From Ridgeia piscesae (Eukaryota; Annelida; Polychaeta; Sabellida; Siboglinidae), in the NCBI GenBank assembly GCA_025642075.2, contig JAODUO010000636.1:20001-84000 (forward strand): a DNA stretch of 64,000 nucleotides. Direction: 5' to 3'. Below the pieces are notes generated by a model. That model was not told where the DNA came from, did not search any database, and worked only from the letters and a program-made list of their open reading frames with translations. Positions 42,701 through 54,562 of this stretch are shown here, piece by piece. How positions within the stretch are numbered: the first letter of the stretch is position 1; each line of letters begins with the position of its first letter. The position numbers and the translations under genes are program-made.

Positions 42701-44834
42701 TGATGTCTGGTGAAATAATCTACACTTAAATGTGTTATACCTCGTAATGTGCAATATAATATTTCAGAATGGAAGTGCGCCACAGAAGAAAGACGCAAAC
42801 ACAGGTGATAGTGACAACAAAAACACAGACTCGGCCTCGGATAAAGAAACGGTCAACGGCAGTATCGAGAAAAGCGACACAAAATTAAGCAAGCGAGAGC
42901 GGAAAGAAGAAAGGAGAAGACTAGCGAAAAAGGGAGAAAAGAAAGATAAGGATAAGGAGGAAACAGAGAACGAGAGTAAGAAGATGAAGAAGATGAAGAA
43001 GAAGAGGAAACACGAGGATGACGAAGGGAAGGAGAACGAAGAGGAGGAAACTGACGGAAACGAGTCAAAGGGCAAACAGAAGTCGAAGAAAGGTCACACA
43101 AAAGAGGAGCCAGCGAATAAGAAGCAACGAACAGAAGACGTCACAGGTGAGAAAGTGAAATTGTTTCCCCCCCTCCCAACTTTAGCGTTCAGCGCATTGA
43201 GTTTTTGGCTCATTTCTTGACTGATCTAACCTATTTAATATCGACTGTAGTACTTTATCTTTGATAAATTTGGTATTTCGTTTAGTCATTGGGTAAAATA
43301 TCCAATTATGTTTTCATCTGGTCAAATTATTGTGGAGACAGGGGAAATGTTGTCCAGCTTTGTGTGCAAAAACTTCAGTTTAACTATCAGAAGAATTTTT
43401 CATGATTTTAACAAAAGTGCACGCTACTTTATCGAAACACATTTGTACTAGGAAAGTTCCTTTTTCAGAGGAGCAGGAGGTGGCGCCCCCTACTGAGGGC
43501 ACGTTTAAGTGGGAATCAGCAATAATCGGAGTCCTCAAGCGAGCCCCAGACAACGAAATTTCTATAAAGAAGCTTCGGAAAAAGGTAAACATGCACAACA
43601 GGATGAACAGAGGCACAGAGCTGGTCAATTGGGACTGTGAGGGTCACAGAGCTGGTCAGTCTGGACTGTGAGGGTCACAGAGCTGGTCAGTCTGGACTGT
43701 GAGGGTCACAGAGCTGGTCAGTCGGGACTGTGAGGGTCACCGAGCTGGTCAGTCGGGACTGTGAGGGTCACAGAGCTGGTCAATTGGGACTGTGAGGGTC
43801 ACAGAGCTGGTCAGTCTGGACTGTGAGGGTCACAGAGCTGGTCAGTCGGGACTGTGAGGGTCACAGAGCTGGTCAGTCTGGACTGTGAGGGTCACAGAGC
43901 TGGTCAGTCGGGACTGTGAGGGTCACAGAGCTGGTCAGTCTGGACTGTGAGGGTCACAGAGCTGGTCAGTCGGGACTGTGAGGGTCACAGAGCTGGTCAG
44001 TCGGGACTGTGAGGGTCACAGAGCTGGTCATTCGGGACTGTGAGGGTCACAGAGCTGGTCAATCGGGACTGTGAGGGTGATGTCAGTCAAACGTAAATTT
44101 GTGTTGTCAGATTCCACAACACCAGTGTGTGTCTACTGTCTACTGTCAAAGTCCTCTCTCCCTTACTGAGTCATATTCATGAATATCGACATGGTGTCTT
44201 ATGATATACCCTCGAACAACACAGGCATAAGCTTGTTTTTAGGGTGATTGAAGTGTCATAAAATGTGTGTTGTGACTGGATATAGTCTGTGTGAATTTGT
44301 ACTGTGTTCTGTCACGTGTTATGTGGGTATGTGTAAAGTGTGTACAGTGTGTTATGTATGTTTGTACAGAGTACAGTGTGTATGTTTGTACAGTGTACAG
44401 TGTGTCCTGCATGTGTTATGTACAATATGCGTACAGTGTCCAGTGTGTTCTGCCATGTGTTGTGTGAATGTGTGTACAGTGTCCAGTGTGTTCTGTCATG
44501 TGTTGTGTGAATGTGTGTGTTCTGTCATGTGTTGTGTGGATGTGTGTATACAGTGTATAGTGTGTTCAGCCATGTGTTGTGTGGATGTGTGTGTGTACAG
44601 TGTGTTCTGCCATGTGTTGTGTGAATGTGTGTGTACAGTGTGTTCTGCCATGTGTTATGTACAATATGTGTACAGTGTAAGTGTGTTCTGCAGGTGTTGT
44701 GTGAGTACGCAGCCAGGGGAGGTGAAGGCAAGGATCATTTGTCGGAAGAGAAGATCCTTGCAAAATTCCAGAAGAAGATCAGCAAGAATCCAAGACTGAA
44801 AATACACAAAGAGAAAGTAAAGTTACTAAAGTGA
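36601..44834 (+). CDS. LYAR: LYAR orthologue (cell growth-regulating nucleolar protein)
   Basis: Seven coding exons (36601-36725, 37134-37254, 38636-38746, 40477-40557, 42768-43146, 43469-43584, 44694-44834) give 357 residues, against about 380 in vertebrates. The N-terminus carries the LYAR-type C2HC zinc-finger pair: ACGSCGDPVKKNQVEKHC and CKDCNILSCIDCGKDFWGD, then KEHTKCIS. Next come NIPRKKAKFENFLKN, a long Lys/Glu-rich disordered block (exon 5, nucleolar-localisation type) and the conserved C-terminal motif FKWESAIIGVLKRAPDNEIS / IKKLRKK...KISKNPRLKIHKEKVKLLK. Vertebrate LYAR acts in the nucleolus in rRNA synthesis and pre-rRNA processing and in globin gene repression (established knowledge). 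Every junction was set by frame, splice consensus and family similarity. The start is the last of six in-line ATGs, the only one in frame with the protein. Confidence 0.96.
36886..36956 (-). repeat. 71-bp inverted repeat, right arm
   Basis: Perfect reverse complement of 35264-35334, lying in LYAR intron 1. No shared flanking bases suggest a target-site duplication. Confidence 0.93.
37134..37254 (+). CDS. LYAR: LYAR coding exon 2
   Basis: The acceptor TTAAATTTGTAG precedes it and the donor is GTAGGC. It encodes GDSYKEHTKCISEEEKYSGK through KQEAWFN, completing the second zinc finger. Confidence 0.93.
37258..37760 (-). mobile_element. Degenerate LINE 3' end (RTE/I-like endonuclease-reverse transcriptase)
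   Basis: Minus-strand frames, shifted by small indels, read CLKRQVYNSLLAMT, then KMERSMLINN, RWTSHITTWKPYDGKCSRGR, then IWHRIVQDRQMWKEHAEAFA. These follow in order the C-terminal hallmarks of retroelement proteins annotated as endonuclease-reverse transcriptase (CLKR-VYN, K-MERSML, RW--H---W-P-DGK--RGRP, QDR--WK---EAF). Stops and frameshifts show it is dead. It starts only a few bases after the LYAR exon 2 donor. Confidence 0.82.
37800..38635. other. Rest of LYAR intron 2
   Basis: A short GT/GTGCT tract (37810-37905) is followed by AT-rich sequence. No other element was recognised. Confidence 0.5.
38636..38746 (+). CDS. LYAR: LYAR coding exon 3 (GC donor)
   Basis: The acceptor is TGTTTGTTGTAG. 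It encodes QVQQAIDAAHSSNHTLKELL to NIPRKKAKFE. Homology and phase require the exon to end TTTGAG|GCATGT, a GC-AG intron. Confidence 0.9.
38911..39933. mobile_element. piggyBac-like non-autonomous transposon in LYAR intron 3
   Basis: The element is flanked by TTAA on both sides, the piggyBac target site. Its inverted termini read CCCTGCGACC(G)GCCA at the left and TGGC(T)GGTCGCAGGG at the right. It is 1.0 kb long with no transposase frame. TTAA target duplication plus termini beginning CCCT are diagnostic of the piggyBac superfamily (established knowledge). Confidence 0.85.
39934..40476. other. Remaining LYAR intron 3
   Basis: AT-rich sequence between the transposon and exon 4. No feature was recognised. 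Confidence 0.5.
40477..40557 (+). CDS. LYAR: LYAR coding exon 4
   Basis: The acceptor ACTTTGTCTTGTAG precedes it. It encodes NFLKNSMRVRNAALVTQAWD and then AISISLT. The donor ACA|GTGAGT is the first unit of a 41-bp repeat array. Confidence 0.92.
40547..41590 (+). repeat. 41-bp minisatellite seeded at the LYAR exon 4 donor
   Basis: About 25 units of GTGAGTACCTGTAGGTCTTG plus CCGTCTCTCTAATCTCTGTCA. Each unit begins with a GTGAGT preceded by TCA, equivalent to the real ACA|GTGAGT. The last bases of the exon (ATCTCTCTGACA) correspond to the end of a unit. One block near 41157-41200 is disrupted. Confidence 0.95.
41591..41854. other. LYAR intron 4, unique part
   Basis: AT-rich intron between the 41-bp array and the SINE. 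Nothing was recognised. Confidence 0.5.
41855..42170 (-). mobile_element. tRNA-related SINE in LYAR intron 4
   Basis: The most complete copy. In plus orientation it shows the tail (CTCAAAGTGCTTTTACACTTT, then CCCTGGCAGACCTGTTCA), the body (ACTGTCTATAGCCAGGTACT, AACTTGCCCAAGG), the B box (GGATTTGAAACCC) and an A-box-like end (GAGTCCGAAGCTCTACCCAT). It is transcribed leftward. Confidence 0.75.
42171..42767. other. End of LYAR intron 4
   Basis: AT-rich sequence, no feature beyond the exon 5 acceptor. Confidence 0.5.
42768..43146 (+). CDS. LYAR: LYAR coding exon 5, Lys/Glu-rich
   Basis: The acceptor ATAATATTTCAG precedes it and the donor is ACAG|GTGAGA (phase 1). It encodes a highly charged, low-complexity linker (KRERKEERRRLAKKGEKKDK, MKKMKKKRKHEDDEG) corresponding to the basic region of vertebrate LYAR. 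Confidence 0.93.
43469..43584 (+). CDS. LYAR: LYAR coding exon 6
   Basis: The acceptor TTCCTTTTTCAG precedes it and the donor is AAAAAG|GTAAAC. It encodes the best-conserved motif, GTFKWESAIIGVLKRAPDNE and then ISIKKLRKK. Confidence 0.95.
43606..44078 (+). repeat. 31-bp minisatellite in LYAR intron 6
   Basis: About 15 units of GTGAGGGTCACAGAGCTGGT plus CAGTCGGGACT, with C/T and A/G variants (CAGTCTGGACT, CAATTGGGACT). It starts about 20 nt after the exon 6 donor. Confidence 0.93.
44320..44700 (+). repeat. Degenerate TGTGTTCTGCCATGTGTTGT array at the LYAR last-exon acceptor
   Basis: Units of irregular length contain TGTGTTCTG(C/T)CATGTG and TTGTGTGAATGTGTG, interspersed with GTACAGTGT. The true acceptor and exon start, TGTGTTCTGCAG|GTGTTGTGTGAGT, is a variant of the same unit. 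Confidence 0.85.
44694..44834 (+). CDS. LYAR: LYAR terminal coding exon
   Basis: The acceptor GTGTGTTCTGCAG precedes it. It encodes VLCEYAARGGEGKDHLSEEK to KVKLLK and TGA. The exon's first bases resemble the adjacent tandem repeat. Confidence 0.95.
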   Translation: MLCEYAARGGEGKDHLSEEKILAKFQKKISKNPRLKIHKEKVKLLK

Positions 44835-44867
44835 AAGTGGCCAAAAAACAAAATGAAGTCGAAAACA

Positions 44868-44873
44868 AATAAA
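44868..44873 (+). terminator. LYAR: LYAR poly(A) signal
   Basis: AATAAA lies 34 nt after the TGA stop. No nearer candidate exists, so the 3' UTR would be short (about 55 nt). Confidence 0.65.
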
Positions 44874-45610
44874 AGTGTCGCAAAAGCTGTATATCTCAAA
44901 CATTGCTTATACATCCTTTTATCAACAGTATAATTTGGTGGGTAATGACCCTATTTCGGAATATGAATTTGTTGTACCAATATGCAGCCAGTTGTTCACT
45001 TCCCTTCAAAAATCATGTGTATGTTGCCAGTAATGCTATACTGTATATAAAACACATACATAATATCAACACTTGCATAAAAGATTCTGCGTTGTATTGT
45101 GTACTAATCTCGGCTGAGACGATCGATTTCTGTGTTGGTGAGATTTTTAAGATCTTCGCCTGTTCTGCTGTTTTCAGAAGTACCGCACTGTTTGCGATCC
45201 ATCGAGTTAACAGTTTGTTGTATTTGCATCAAGTCATTCTGAGAACATTTATTGGCCTGGATGTTTCATTCATGTAGGACTGTTCTCATGGGTGCTCCTT
45301 CGTGACACCGGATGAGTTACTTGGCTGTCCTCCAAGTTACAACTTTTAAATATGTTTCTCCATTTATAGTATACAGTGCAGTGCGTCCACATGATAGACG
45401 GTGATTTCATTTTTCTGATATAATTTGGACATACTCTGAGACTTATTTGTTCAGGAACCACTGTGTGTTATTTTGAGTTTTAAAGAAGTTTGATATCGTG
45501 GTTGTTTTGTCAGTGGTTTAAGGCAAATACACCAACTAAATTTAATATCTGTATTGACAGGTCTGGAAGTTTCTTAATTGTGTTTAACAAATGTTGAAGC
45601 TGTTTTAAAA
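44874..45610. other. Downstream of LYAR, nothing recognised
   Basis: Roughly 700 bp of AT-rich sequence. A plus-strand open frame (44903-45277) has no recognisable domain. Confidence 0.5.
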
Positions 45611-45615
45611 CCCCT

Positions 45616-46168
<553 letters not shown>

Positions 46169-47220
46169 TCCAGATTTAGCAGTAGAGAATCCATAAAGTC
46201 TGTAGTAGTTATTATTATTATATGCTATGCTATGATTTTGCCTGACGTGGCTATTAAAGTTTTTAGTTTAAGCTGCCAACAACAAGCAGGTTAATTGATT
46301 TATATGAATTTTTTGTGTTTGGGGATCATAACCCAAGAAAGCAGGTTTTGTTTGTGGCAATTTTCCAAACGTCTGAGACAGTATGGGGAAGCCACATTTG
46401 GAGAAAGTTGTTTCTATAGAATCATGTTAGCCATTTATTACTTTACTTCAAAAAAACATAAGCAAACAATCATTATTATTACAAATAATTTAGACTGCCA
46501 AGTATCACAGAAGTACTATAACCAATGTTTGTGCGAAACTATTTTTTGCCAGGAATATCAAATGAACTGGCCAGAAATTATAGGCTCTAAGGTGGCTGTG
46601 GAGAGTACAACTAAGACACACGTTGTTTTAAGGTCTTGTAATATTTAAGATTGAAATGTCAGTGGCATGTGGAAGAACGTTTGTTCTTGTTCTGTCTAAT
46701 TTGTTGCACACTCTGTTACGAATATGTTCTGTATGTTATCACTACGTCTCTACTTTGTTGTAGTACGTACTATGAAAAAACACTATAGTACTTTGAAGTT
46801 GCCCCTCTTTTAGATACAAATGTCCAATGAATCAGCATGTTTGATACATACACACATTGTCATTTTCTCAGTTCAGTATATAAACGGTTTTAACATATTT
46901 TGTAATAAAATGCTGCAAAATATTAAAAACTATGTATATGTGCCACACCTTTTTCTTCTGTTAATTAGTCATTTTGCAAAGGTATAATCTGTCAAACAGC
47001 GTGAAATGCTATATTTTAAGTTAACTTGAACATTTATTATTGCATGCATGTTGTTACTTTGTGGATACAAGTAAAGTAATAAATGTATCTTTCATATAAT
47101 TTCACTGAAAACTTAGTTATAAATACAATTCCCGTGATTGGTGAAAGGTCTATGCGCTGTGCTTGGTATTTCAGAAATGGAAAATATATTGTATTCATTA
47201 TTACATTTTCATAACGACAC
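46169..47220. other. Intergenic stretch, nothing firm
   Basis: AT-rich sequence. The longest plus frame (46295-46648) has no recognised motif, splice site or codon bias. Confidence 0.5.
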
Positions 47221-47225
47221 TAACA

Positions 47226-47233
47226 TATATAAG
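47226..47233 (+). promoter_or_regulatory. Possible TATA box of the zinc-finger gene
   Basis: TATATAAG is followed by a CpG-richer segment ending at a consensus donor. The link to the coding exon 6.8 kb downstream is inferred only. Confidence 0.3.
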
Positions 47234-47254
47234 CGCTGCAACGGCAGTGTATTT

Positions 47255-47801
47255 AAAATCAGGGTTTGGTTATCAAAGCTCGGTAAACGACTAAAGAACT
47301 GCTCACAGTACCTAGCGTTATCCTTCAAAACAACCTTCACAAACACACTCTTACCCACCGTCAAAGCCGTTGTTTTATACCCCGTCGGGCAGCCCCTGTC
47401 ACCCTCTAACTGTCCTCAGTTGGAAACAACCCCTCGACCCACGGGCTTTCATCTAGACGCGTGTGGAGAAGATTACGTTCACCCAGCTCCGTGAAAAGTG
47501 CTCAGGCGTTGAACCATTGGCGCGTGAACGTCCCGATTGTCTGTGATCGTGTCTTCGCACCTGTGCCGTGTACCGTCGAAGAATAATAGCGAGTAGTTTG
47601 GTGAGCTCATTTTGTTGCGGTTCACTGACATTGCGTGGACGTTGAGCAGATATAGTACGGCGATTTCATGGACGTGTCACAGTTGTCAACGAGAGCCCAG
47701 TCGACACGCACACATTGAGTTCAACCGGCATAAACCGCTCAAGAAAAACGACATCATCGTGACAGTTTCACACACCCGGAGAGTGTTTTAATAGCGTTTA
47801 G
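47255..47801 (+). other. Possible 5' non-coding exon ending at a GTGAGT donor
   Basis: CpG content rises between about 47480 and 47800 and stops at AGCGTTTAG|GTGAGTGTGG. The zinc-finger coding exon begins with an acceptor two bases before its ATG, so an upstream non-coding exon must exist. This is the best candidate in the right orientation. The exon start was not determined. Confidence 0.35.
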
Positions 47802-50227
47802 GTGAGTGTGGTAGATTCTTCTTTTGACGAGTTCATCTGTCAGTGGAGTTAAATAGATGTAGCAGGTCTTTTGTGGAGGTGTTGTGTTATAAAACATGCG
47901 TCGAGTCGATGATTTTCGCGTGGGAACATGTCGGGTTCTATATCAATCAAGACTTCATGAAAAGTCCCGATTTCCAGCGGTGATTAAAATCAGTTAGTGT
48001 GCAGTTATCTATTCTTATGACCTGTTATTTGATACACCAACCAGTTTTGTTTGGCAAATTTGCAATAACGCGACACGTGGCCTTCCACAAATTACAAAAT
48101 TGTTTCACTTTGTCCAGTTACGAACATCAACTGGTCTATAAACGTAGACCCGAAATAGTTGTCCTGCCTAGCCCTGAATAGATGCGTACATGTGTTTTAC
48201 ATCAGATATCCACATTTGCTACCCATACGTTAACTAAATATACCATCAGTAAAATGCATAGACCCAAAGTAAGCCAAGAGCGTGTCAATATAATATATTA
48301 ACCAATAATAATATGCTAACTTTGGACCGTTTGTAAGTGTATCTCATCCGAGGCGCCGTTGTTGGGGATGTGCATATGTTTAAAGGGAGCGTGCAAGCTC
48401 CTACCCAGAATTGGCGGAGGAGTTAAACATCAAAGGGTATTGCGGTTAATTCTGCTCGCCTCGGCATTGTTGCCCAATCAACTCTGTTTTGAAACTGGAT
48501 GTTTTGTTTACAATTTGAACGCGTTGCAGGAGGAATCGTTCCAACTGCAAACATTGTTCAGAGCTAAATCAAGTAATTAAACACTATTTTGCAGGCAATA
48601 AACCTTCAACATGCATATTGTTGGCATAATAATGTAATAGAAAATGAAAACAATATTATCTAGGAGCTGGTACCCGCGGTTTAAATAGAGAGTTACTTAT
48701 TCTCGTTATTTTGGTTTTGCGTGGTCTTACATCAAAACTGATGCAACGGAGTAAAGAATAATTGACAATGATTTGTATCACGCTCCGCTTAATTGTAGTA
48801 AATAACTTAAATTGTGTCCAGGAGATGTCTGCTATGACAGAAAAATCGACATGACGTAAAAGCCATGTTTCCCGCTATGACATGAAAATCGGTATATGGG
48901 CTTAGCAGTAAATTAATAAAATTATCTCATAAAACATCTAAGAGCAACACAAAAGAACTGTCTAGGATTTCTTCTAACCGGAATAAGACATATTACCTGG
49001 ACAATTGAGCATGTCGCGTAGGAAAAACTAATGGGCATTGGAGATAGGTACTGCTTTTGAATAAAACCTACCATTGAATAAACCGAGTAGAACTTGTCTA
49101 GTCTACGAGTCGCCGGGAACAACACAGTCCGCGGATGACTGTTTACACACGGGGCCTGACGCACAAAATTAAATCATCTAGCCGTGTGAAATAAACAAAC
49201 CGTGGTTTGTTGAACTGACGATGCCTGCTCAATAATTTCATATAAGATACTTAAATGTACATGTTTTTATAGAATGTTCTTTAGAGTAGAACACATATGT
49301 AGCAGGTATATCGTCCGCTAGATTGTACTTAATTAACTCGAAACATTAAATGTCATCCTGAAGAAAGTATAAGAAAAATTGCATATTATGTAAACAACTA
49401 TATTGGCCACGTAAGAAGGTTGGGCGTGCCTCTTTGATGTGCAAAACGGTTGCGATATTCCACATTCTAGGGACATAATTAAGATTGCACGGTGTAGGTA
49501 ATTACCACATGCACGGTGTGAATTCTTTCGCCCGTAGGCAAGTGGTTTGATACGGCTACCCTCTGGCCAACACTAAGGCAATGCGAACCCAACAAATTAA
49601 TCACATAATATTATATACTACAATTATACAGAGTCCGTTTTCCCTTTAGTATTCGCCAGTCGCGCATGTTTTTCTTGTCCTGTCTTCGTCTATCTGTTTT
49701 AGCTAAATTAAATATTCGTAATATTGCGATTATAATGTCATATACCGAAATCGTCTAGAACCTACAAATTAATAATTCCATTCGAATGAAAATTATTCGG
49801 ACAGAAAACATACTTTTCTTGTAAAACTATTAAACCGTTATTATTGTTATAGTCAAAGGACGTAAGAGGGACGAGAACAATGAGTTATCTGATATGTCTG
49901 CGGAACAGAATTGAGCTTAACACTCTCATCTCAATTCGGTTGACCAAAAAGATTCATATTCGTTGATATTCAGATATGGCATTATAAAGAAACAGTGTTG
50001 GGCCAGCATCAAGTTGTGTGGACAAAATGTAAACTTACAACGCGAAAAATTTCACATACACGCAACGCACGCACTATGTCACACCCAAAACAACACTCTC
50101 TCAACACGTGACTACACGCCCACACACATCTTAGGTTGTCGTGGAACACCCGAACAACACAGCAGAACACACTGAAACACACACGCACGCACACATAGAT
50201 AGATACACACTACACTCTACATACACA

Positions 50228-50270
<43 letters not shown>

Positions 50271-50291
50271 AGAGCACACACACACACAGCA

Positions 50292-50346
<55 letters not shown>

Positions 50347-50415
50347 CACACGCACGCACACATAGATAGATACACACACACACTACACACGACACCACAC
50401 ACACACACACACACA

Positions 50416-50484
<69 letters not shown>

Positions 50485-51811
50485 ACGTTATACGTATACG
50501 TTAGTATTTAACTGTTTTTCGACGACGTTTTGTGACTACATGTCCCTGCCTGATCAGTATGTTTAATACTTAGCCCTATGTCAGACGACGGTATTGGATT
50601 AGGTAACACCCACAACCACAGACAGGCCGCGGCTTGTCGCGTGGACGCAGTATCGGTTCGGTTTTAGGGACTATTTATCACACAACTGAACAAAGAAATA
50701 CCTGCAACATTTTATCACAATGACAACAAAATGACTCCCAACACAACAAGTGTGTCTAGGCGATCGTGAAGTCGGCACTCGTCTTGTATACGCGCAGTTA
50801 CAAACGTGAAATGCGAAGACATTTGTCTGCGTTTGTGCAATCAATTGAGCCGTGCTCAATACGCCCGTGCGACAATGCAGCGTTACGGAAAACTACGCGC
50901 GCGCAAAATGAGATGTCACAGATTGACGGTACGCCGATGTATCAACTTACAGGTCACAATTTAAGTGGCAGCTGGGGCAACGTTTGTAGTCGGTCCGACA
51001 ACCGAAAAGAAAAATCCAATTACACCTGCCTCGACACGTTAAGTTTTGTGTTGTTATTATTATGTTTAACCCGATAATAGAGCTCGGTCCCGCTGTCGTC
51101 GCTTGTACGTACGACTCCTAAATGATTGGTGTCCTTCTGTCGATGAGTTCCTGCCGAGCTTCTAGACAAAGCAAGACGTCAGTAGCGTTACATAACATCT
51201 AGAGCAAATACTATTACATACATTTGACACTTTAATCACTTTCTGATATGTTTTTGTCATAAAGATACTATTCTGAAACCAGGATTTAAAGAAAATATAC
51301 GACAAAAATCATGTGTTCAGGCAGGCATTTCATTTTGCGATGTAACCTGGGTACATCAATGATATGACTGCGGTCACGAGAGATTGTGAAGTCGCAAATC
51401 CCCACAGAGGTGTTCATCGTATTGCATTTGAAAAGACAGTTTGGAAACTTGCTTGGAATATATTAATTGCAAAACGCAGAAAGGTGCTGTTATGAATGGT
51501 AATCGGCCAAGACCGATATGCCTATACATGTGTCGTATTTCTTGTTTAGTTTTTTTTAAACTGTTTTACCAATTATTTTACGTGAATTCTAGTGCCAGTA
51601 TCTGTTCTTAAACGTACTACGTCGTAGCTAATCTTACAGATGACCAGGTCAACCTCCAATCATGTTGGGTTTCGTTATGTCTGCTTTATGGCATAGACGA
51701 TGGTAAACAGGGGCAAAAGAACGGGTATTTCGGTAGGGACAGACATGTGGTTTTGCCCCCTGCAAATTTGAAGTTAGGATGAGAAGGCAGTGAAAATGTG
51801 TCAACAACACG

Positions 51812-51885
<74 letters not shown>

Positions 51886-53086
51886 ATACGCCGCACGCAC
51901 ACACTCACGCACTCAAGTATGTGAAAATACTATCGTTTTAAGGATATTCGCGGTAAAATGGGAGGGCATGCAGGGGGTAGCGTAGGAATGTTGATAGCGG
52001 GCAGACATAACTTTCTGCCACCCTAAGTAAAATAGCAGCAAGCGAAATTTAGATCGCTGCGAAGCTAAAAGGCACCTACCCAATGTCGTTGATGTAGGGC
52101 TGGACTACGTTACTCTGCCAGTGGGGACTGTAGTCCATGGACGTCATCGTTGGGAGAGACCCACCGATTGGTTACGCTTCATCAACGACCGAGGCACCGT
52201 TTCGCGTGACTTCGAGACGTGGCCAGTCGCTAACATCAGACGACGACAGCACGTACTGAACGGATAACTCACTGTCGTACGATATTATGCCATTGCGCCT
52301 GAAACCTGATTAAATATTGCTCGACGGTCATTGCCCCTTGGAAACATCTGCCCCGCCATATGGCGAACATCTTAGCAATGCGGTCTTTGTTGGAGATAGG
52401 TGCATCGGGACACGGGGCACAAGGAGTTACTACGCTAGTCCACTATGATTAGTAATAAAAAAAATTATTTTAATCCTCACAGTAATCATTCTGGTCACAT
52501 CAAACACATATACAATAATATTGACTACGATAATAACAAGAAACACAGGGTTGTGGGCGAAATCGAAGGTCAATACACAGTTTTGTAGAACTACTCCCGG
52601 AACGATGTTGATGGATATCAGATGAAACTACTGTCGTAGGGGAAGCGGGCTTCAGAGGCTGTTTTGTCAATGTTCTGCGTTTTGGACCAATACACTGAAA
52701 TTACCACATCAATGTTTACTCACTTTCGTCAGAGGGAGGTGACTGACTAAAGCCAGATAAAACTAATTTCGTTTGATATTAAAAATCGACGTTCTGAGGT
52801 GACCCCTTCACGTCTTCCATTCGTGGCACGGAACTGATCATTTACGATCCTAAATAATGGCTATCAGCCACCGTAACAATTAGTTTCCCGCGATCTATGG
52901 AGACGACCAAAACCTACGTATATGTGCATATCGGTTTTGGGGCTTTGCGAACGCATGCCAAACAAAACTATTTTAGACTTACCTGTGTTGTGCCCGGTTA
53001 CAATCACTTGCTACAGTACATCGTTATTTCTTGTTTAGAACTAAGCCGCAAGTTACCGGCTGACATTCGGTTGCGTGTGTGTGTGC

Positions 53087-53146
<60 letters not shown>

Positions 53147-54065
53147 TGTGTGTGTAACCCAGATATAACGTTGATAGGTTAATGCATGCGGCAGTAGCCC
53201 CGACAAAATCACCTAAACCATAATGACATGGTTGGCTGCATTTCGCCTCACACATCAAACAAAATGTGCGTGGGCAGTTATAATGATTTCGTTCCTGGCA
53301 ACATGTGTTTAGTACACGTCATATACATCATTCAACGCAGTAGGCCGAGGTTCTACATGGCGGGCGATCCGTGAACAAGTAAGCCCCAGGAAACATTAAT
53401 CATAATTTTGATATTTCAGTCAACTTAGAGTTAAGGTTACAAAACGTCTAAGGCGTCAACATTTGCGTCATTTTGTCTTTGTGCGGCATATTATCCCTCG
53501 CACCTTACCACAAGGTTTACATTATTTTGTCTAAATATTAAGGCGTGTTTGTTGACAAATGGACAGTTTACGTGGACTAAACCATGGAAGTTTTACGCTG
53601 ACACCTACCCATCGTCCTTTGCGCAACCCAAATCCTTCGGTGTCATACCCAATGATATATCGATTTGTCGGTACTTGAACTAATGGTATGTATGCCCCGT
53701 TTTTTAATTATTAAGTGTCTGCTATTCTCTAACGTCTCTTATCGGTTGGATGATGCGACAAATTGCTGTTGAATAGCTTCCACGAATCACAGTCAAACGT
53801 ACAACTGATACGGCGAACTCCCTTAGGCTAACAAGGCGTGGAACACGTGGCTGGGATTGTATACAGCCAGTGGATTCAAAACATACACAATTATCGCGGT
53901 ATTGCAGTACATTGTTCTGTATAAGAAATCCCTACAACGAATGGTTTTCGTCAGGAAACTGAAATCAATTAATGTTTTGTTTTATCAGAGTGTAATAGTA
54001 AGTGTCTTGTTTTCTGCTTTTGTGAATTGGGGAGGTGATATTGCCTGTTGCTGGAAGGCTTGACA
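47802..54065. other. Presumed long intron/intergenic region with CA and GTGC arrays
   Basis: Contains CA-rich arrays at 50160-50480 and 51816-51885 and a (GTGC)n array at 53077-53150. The rest is AT-rich unique sequence. Open frames such as 48359-48580, 49963-50175 and 50766-51077 show no domains. No further exon with convincing splice sites was found. Confidence 0.5.
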
Positions 54066-54537
54066 AGAAAGCTGGCTCGTCTCCGGGCATGAGTCTTGGT
54101 TCCTTCTTGTTATGGTTGAGTGGCGAATGTCCAAGAAGATATATGCTACCACGAATGACTGCCCACAGCCCTCTACACCACATTGTCAGACCTGTGGACC
54201 ACTCGGTGGACGCCTTGTAGTCCCTAAGTGCTCCACTCAGAGATTTCGACATTCTTTCATTCCCTCTGTTCAGTAGTCCGTTTGTGCAACAAATCTGTAA
54301 CATCGATCTAGACTGTGAGCAGACGACAGATGAGCTGAGATGGTCCGTAATACTACGTATACAGTATTCTGTTTAGGTCTTATGTCAGATGTGTGGTAGT
54401 TTGTTATGTTATCTTATGATACTGTTTGCTTTTCCTTCTTTAGATTGTTTATTATGGTGTTTAAATACTTTTTTATGACTAGGTGGCTTTTAATTGTCCT
54501 TTTTGTGATAAATAAAGTACATTTTATCTTTATCTTA
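54066..54537 (+). mobile_element. LINE 3' fragment (CR1/L2/Jockey-like)
   Basis: A plus frame from 54121 reads WRMSKKIYATTNDC, then GGRLVVPKCSTQRFRHSFIP followed by SVQ and a stop. The pattern RLVVPK--T-RF--SFIP is the usual C-terminal end of CR1/L2/Jockey-type ORF2 proteins. After the stop, a 3' UTR-like stretch ends with AATAAAGTACATTTTATC and a TTTATCTTTATCTTA tail, typical of LINE 3' ends. The element abuts the zinc-finger exon's acceptor. Confidence 0.7.
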
Positions 54538-54562
54538 ATTGTTTGATATTACATTTTCAGAC

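Noticed and set aside
42732..43220. Reading LYAR exon 5 as a separate lysine-rich gene
   Set aside because: It has a clear acceptor and donor in phase with the LYAR exons on both sides.
46295..46648. 117-codon plus-strand frame downstream of LYAR
   Set aside because: AT-rich, no domain, no codon bias, splice sites or poly(A) signal arrangement.
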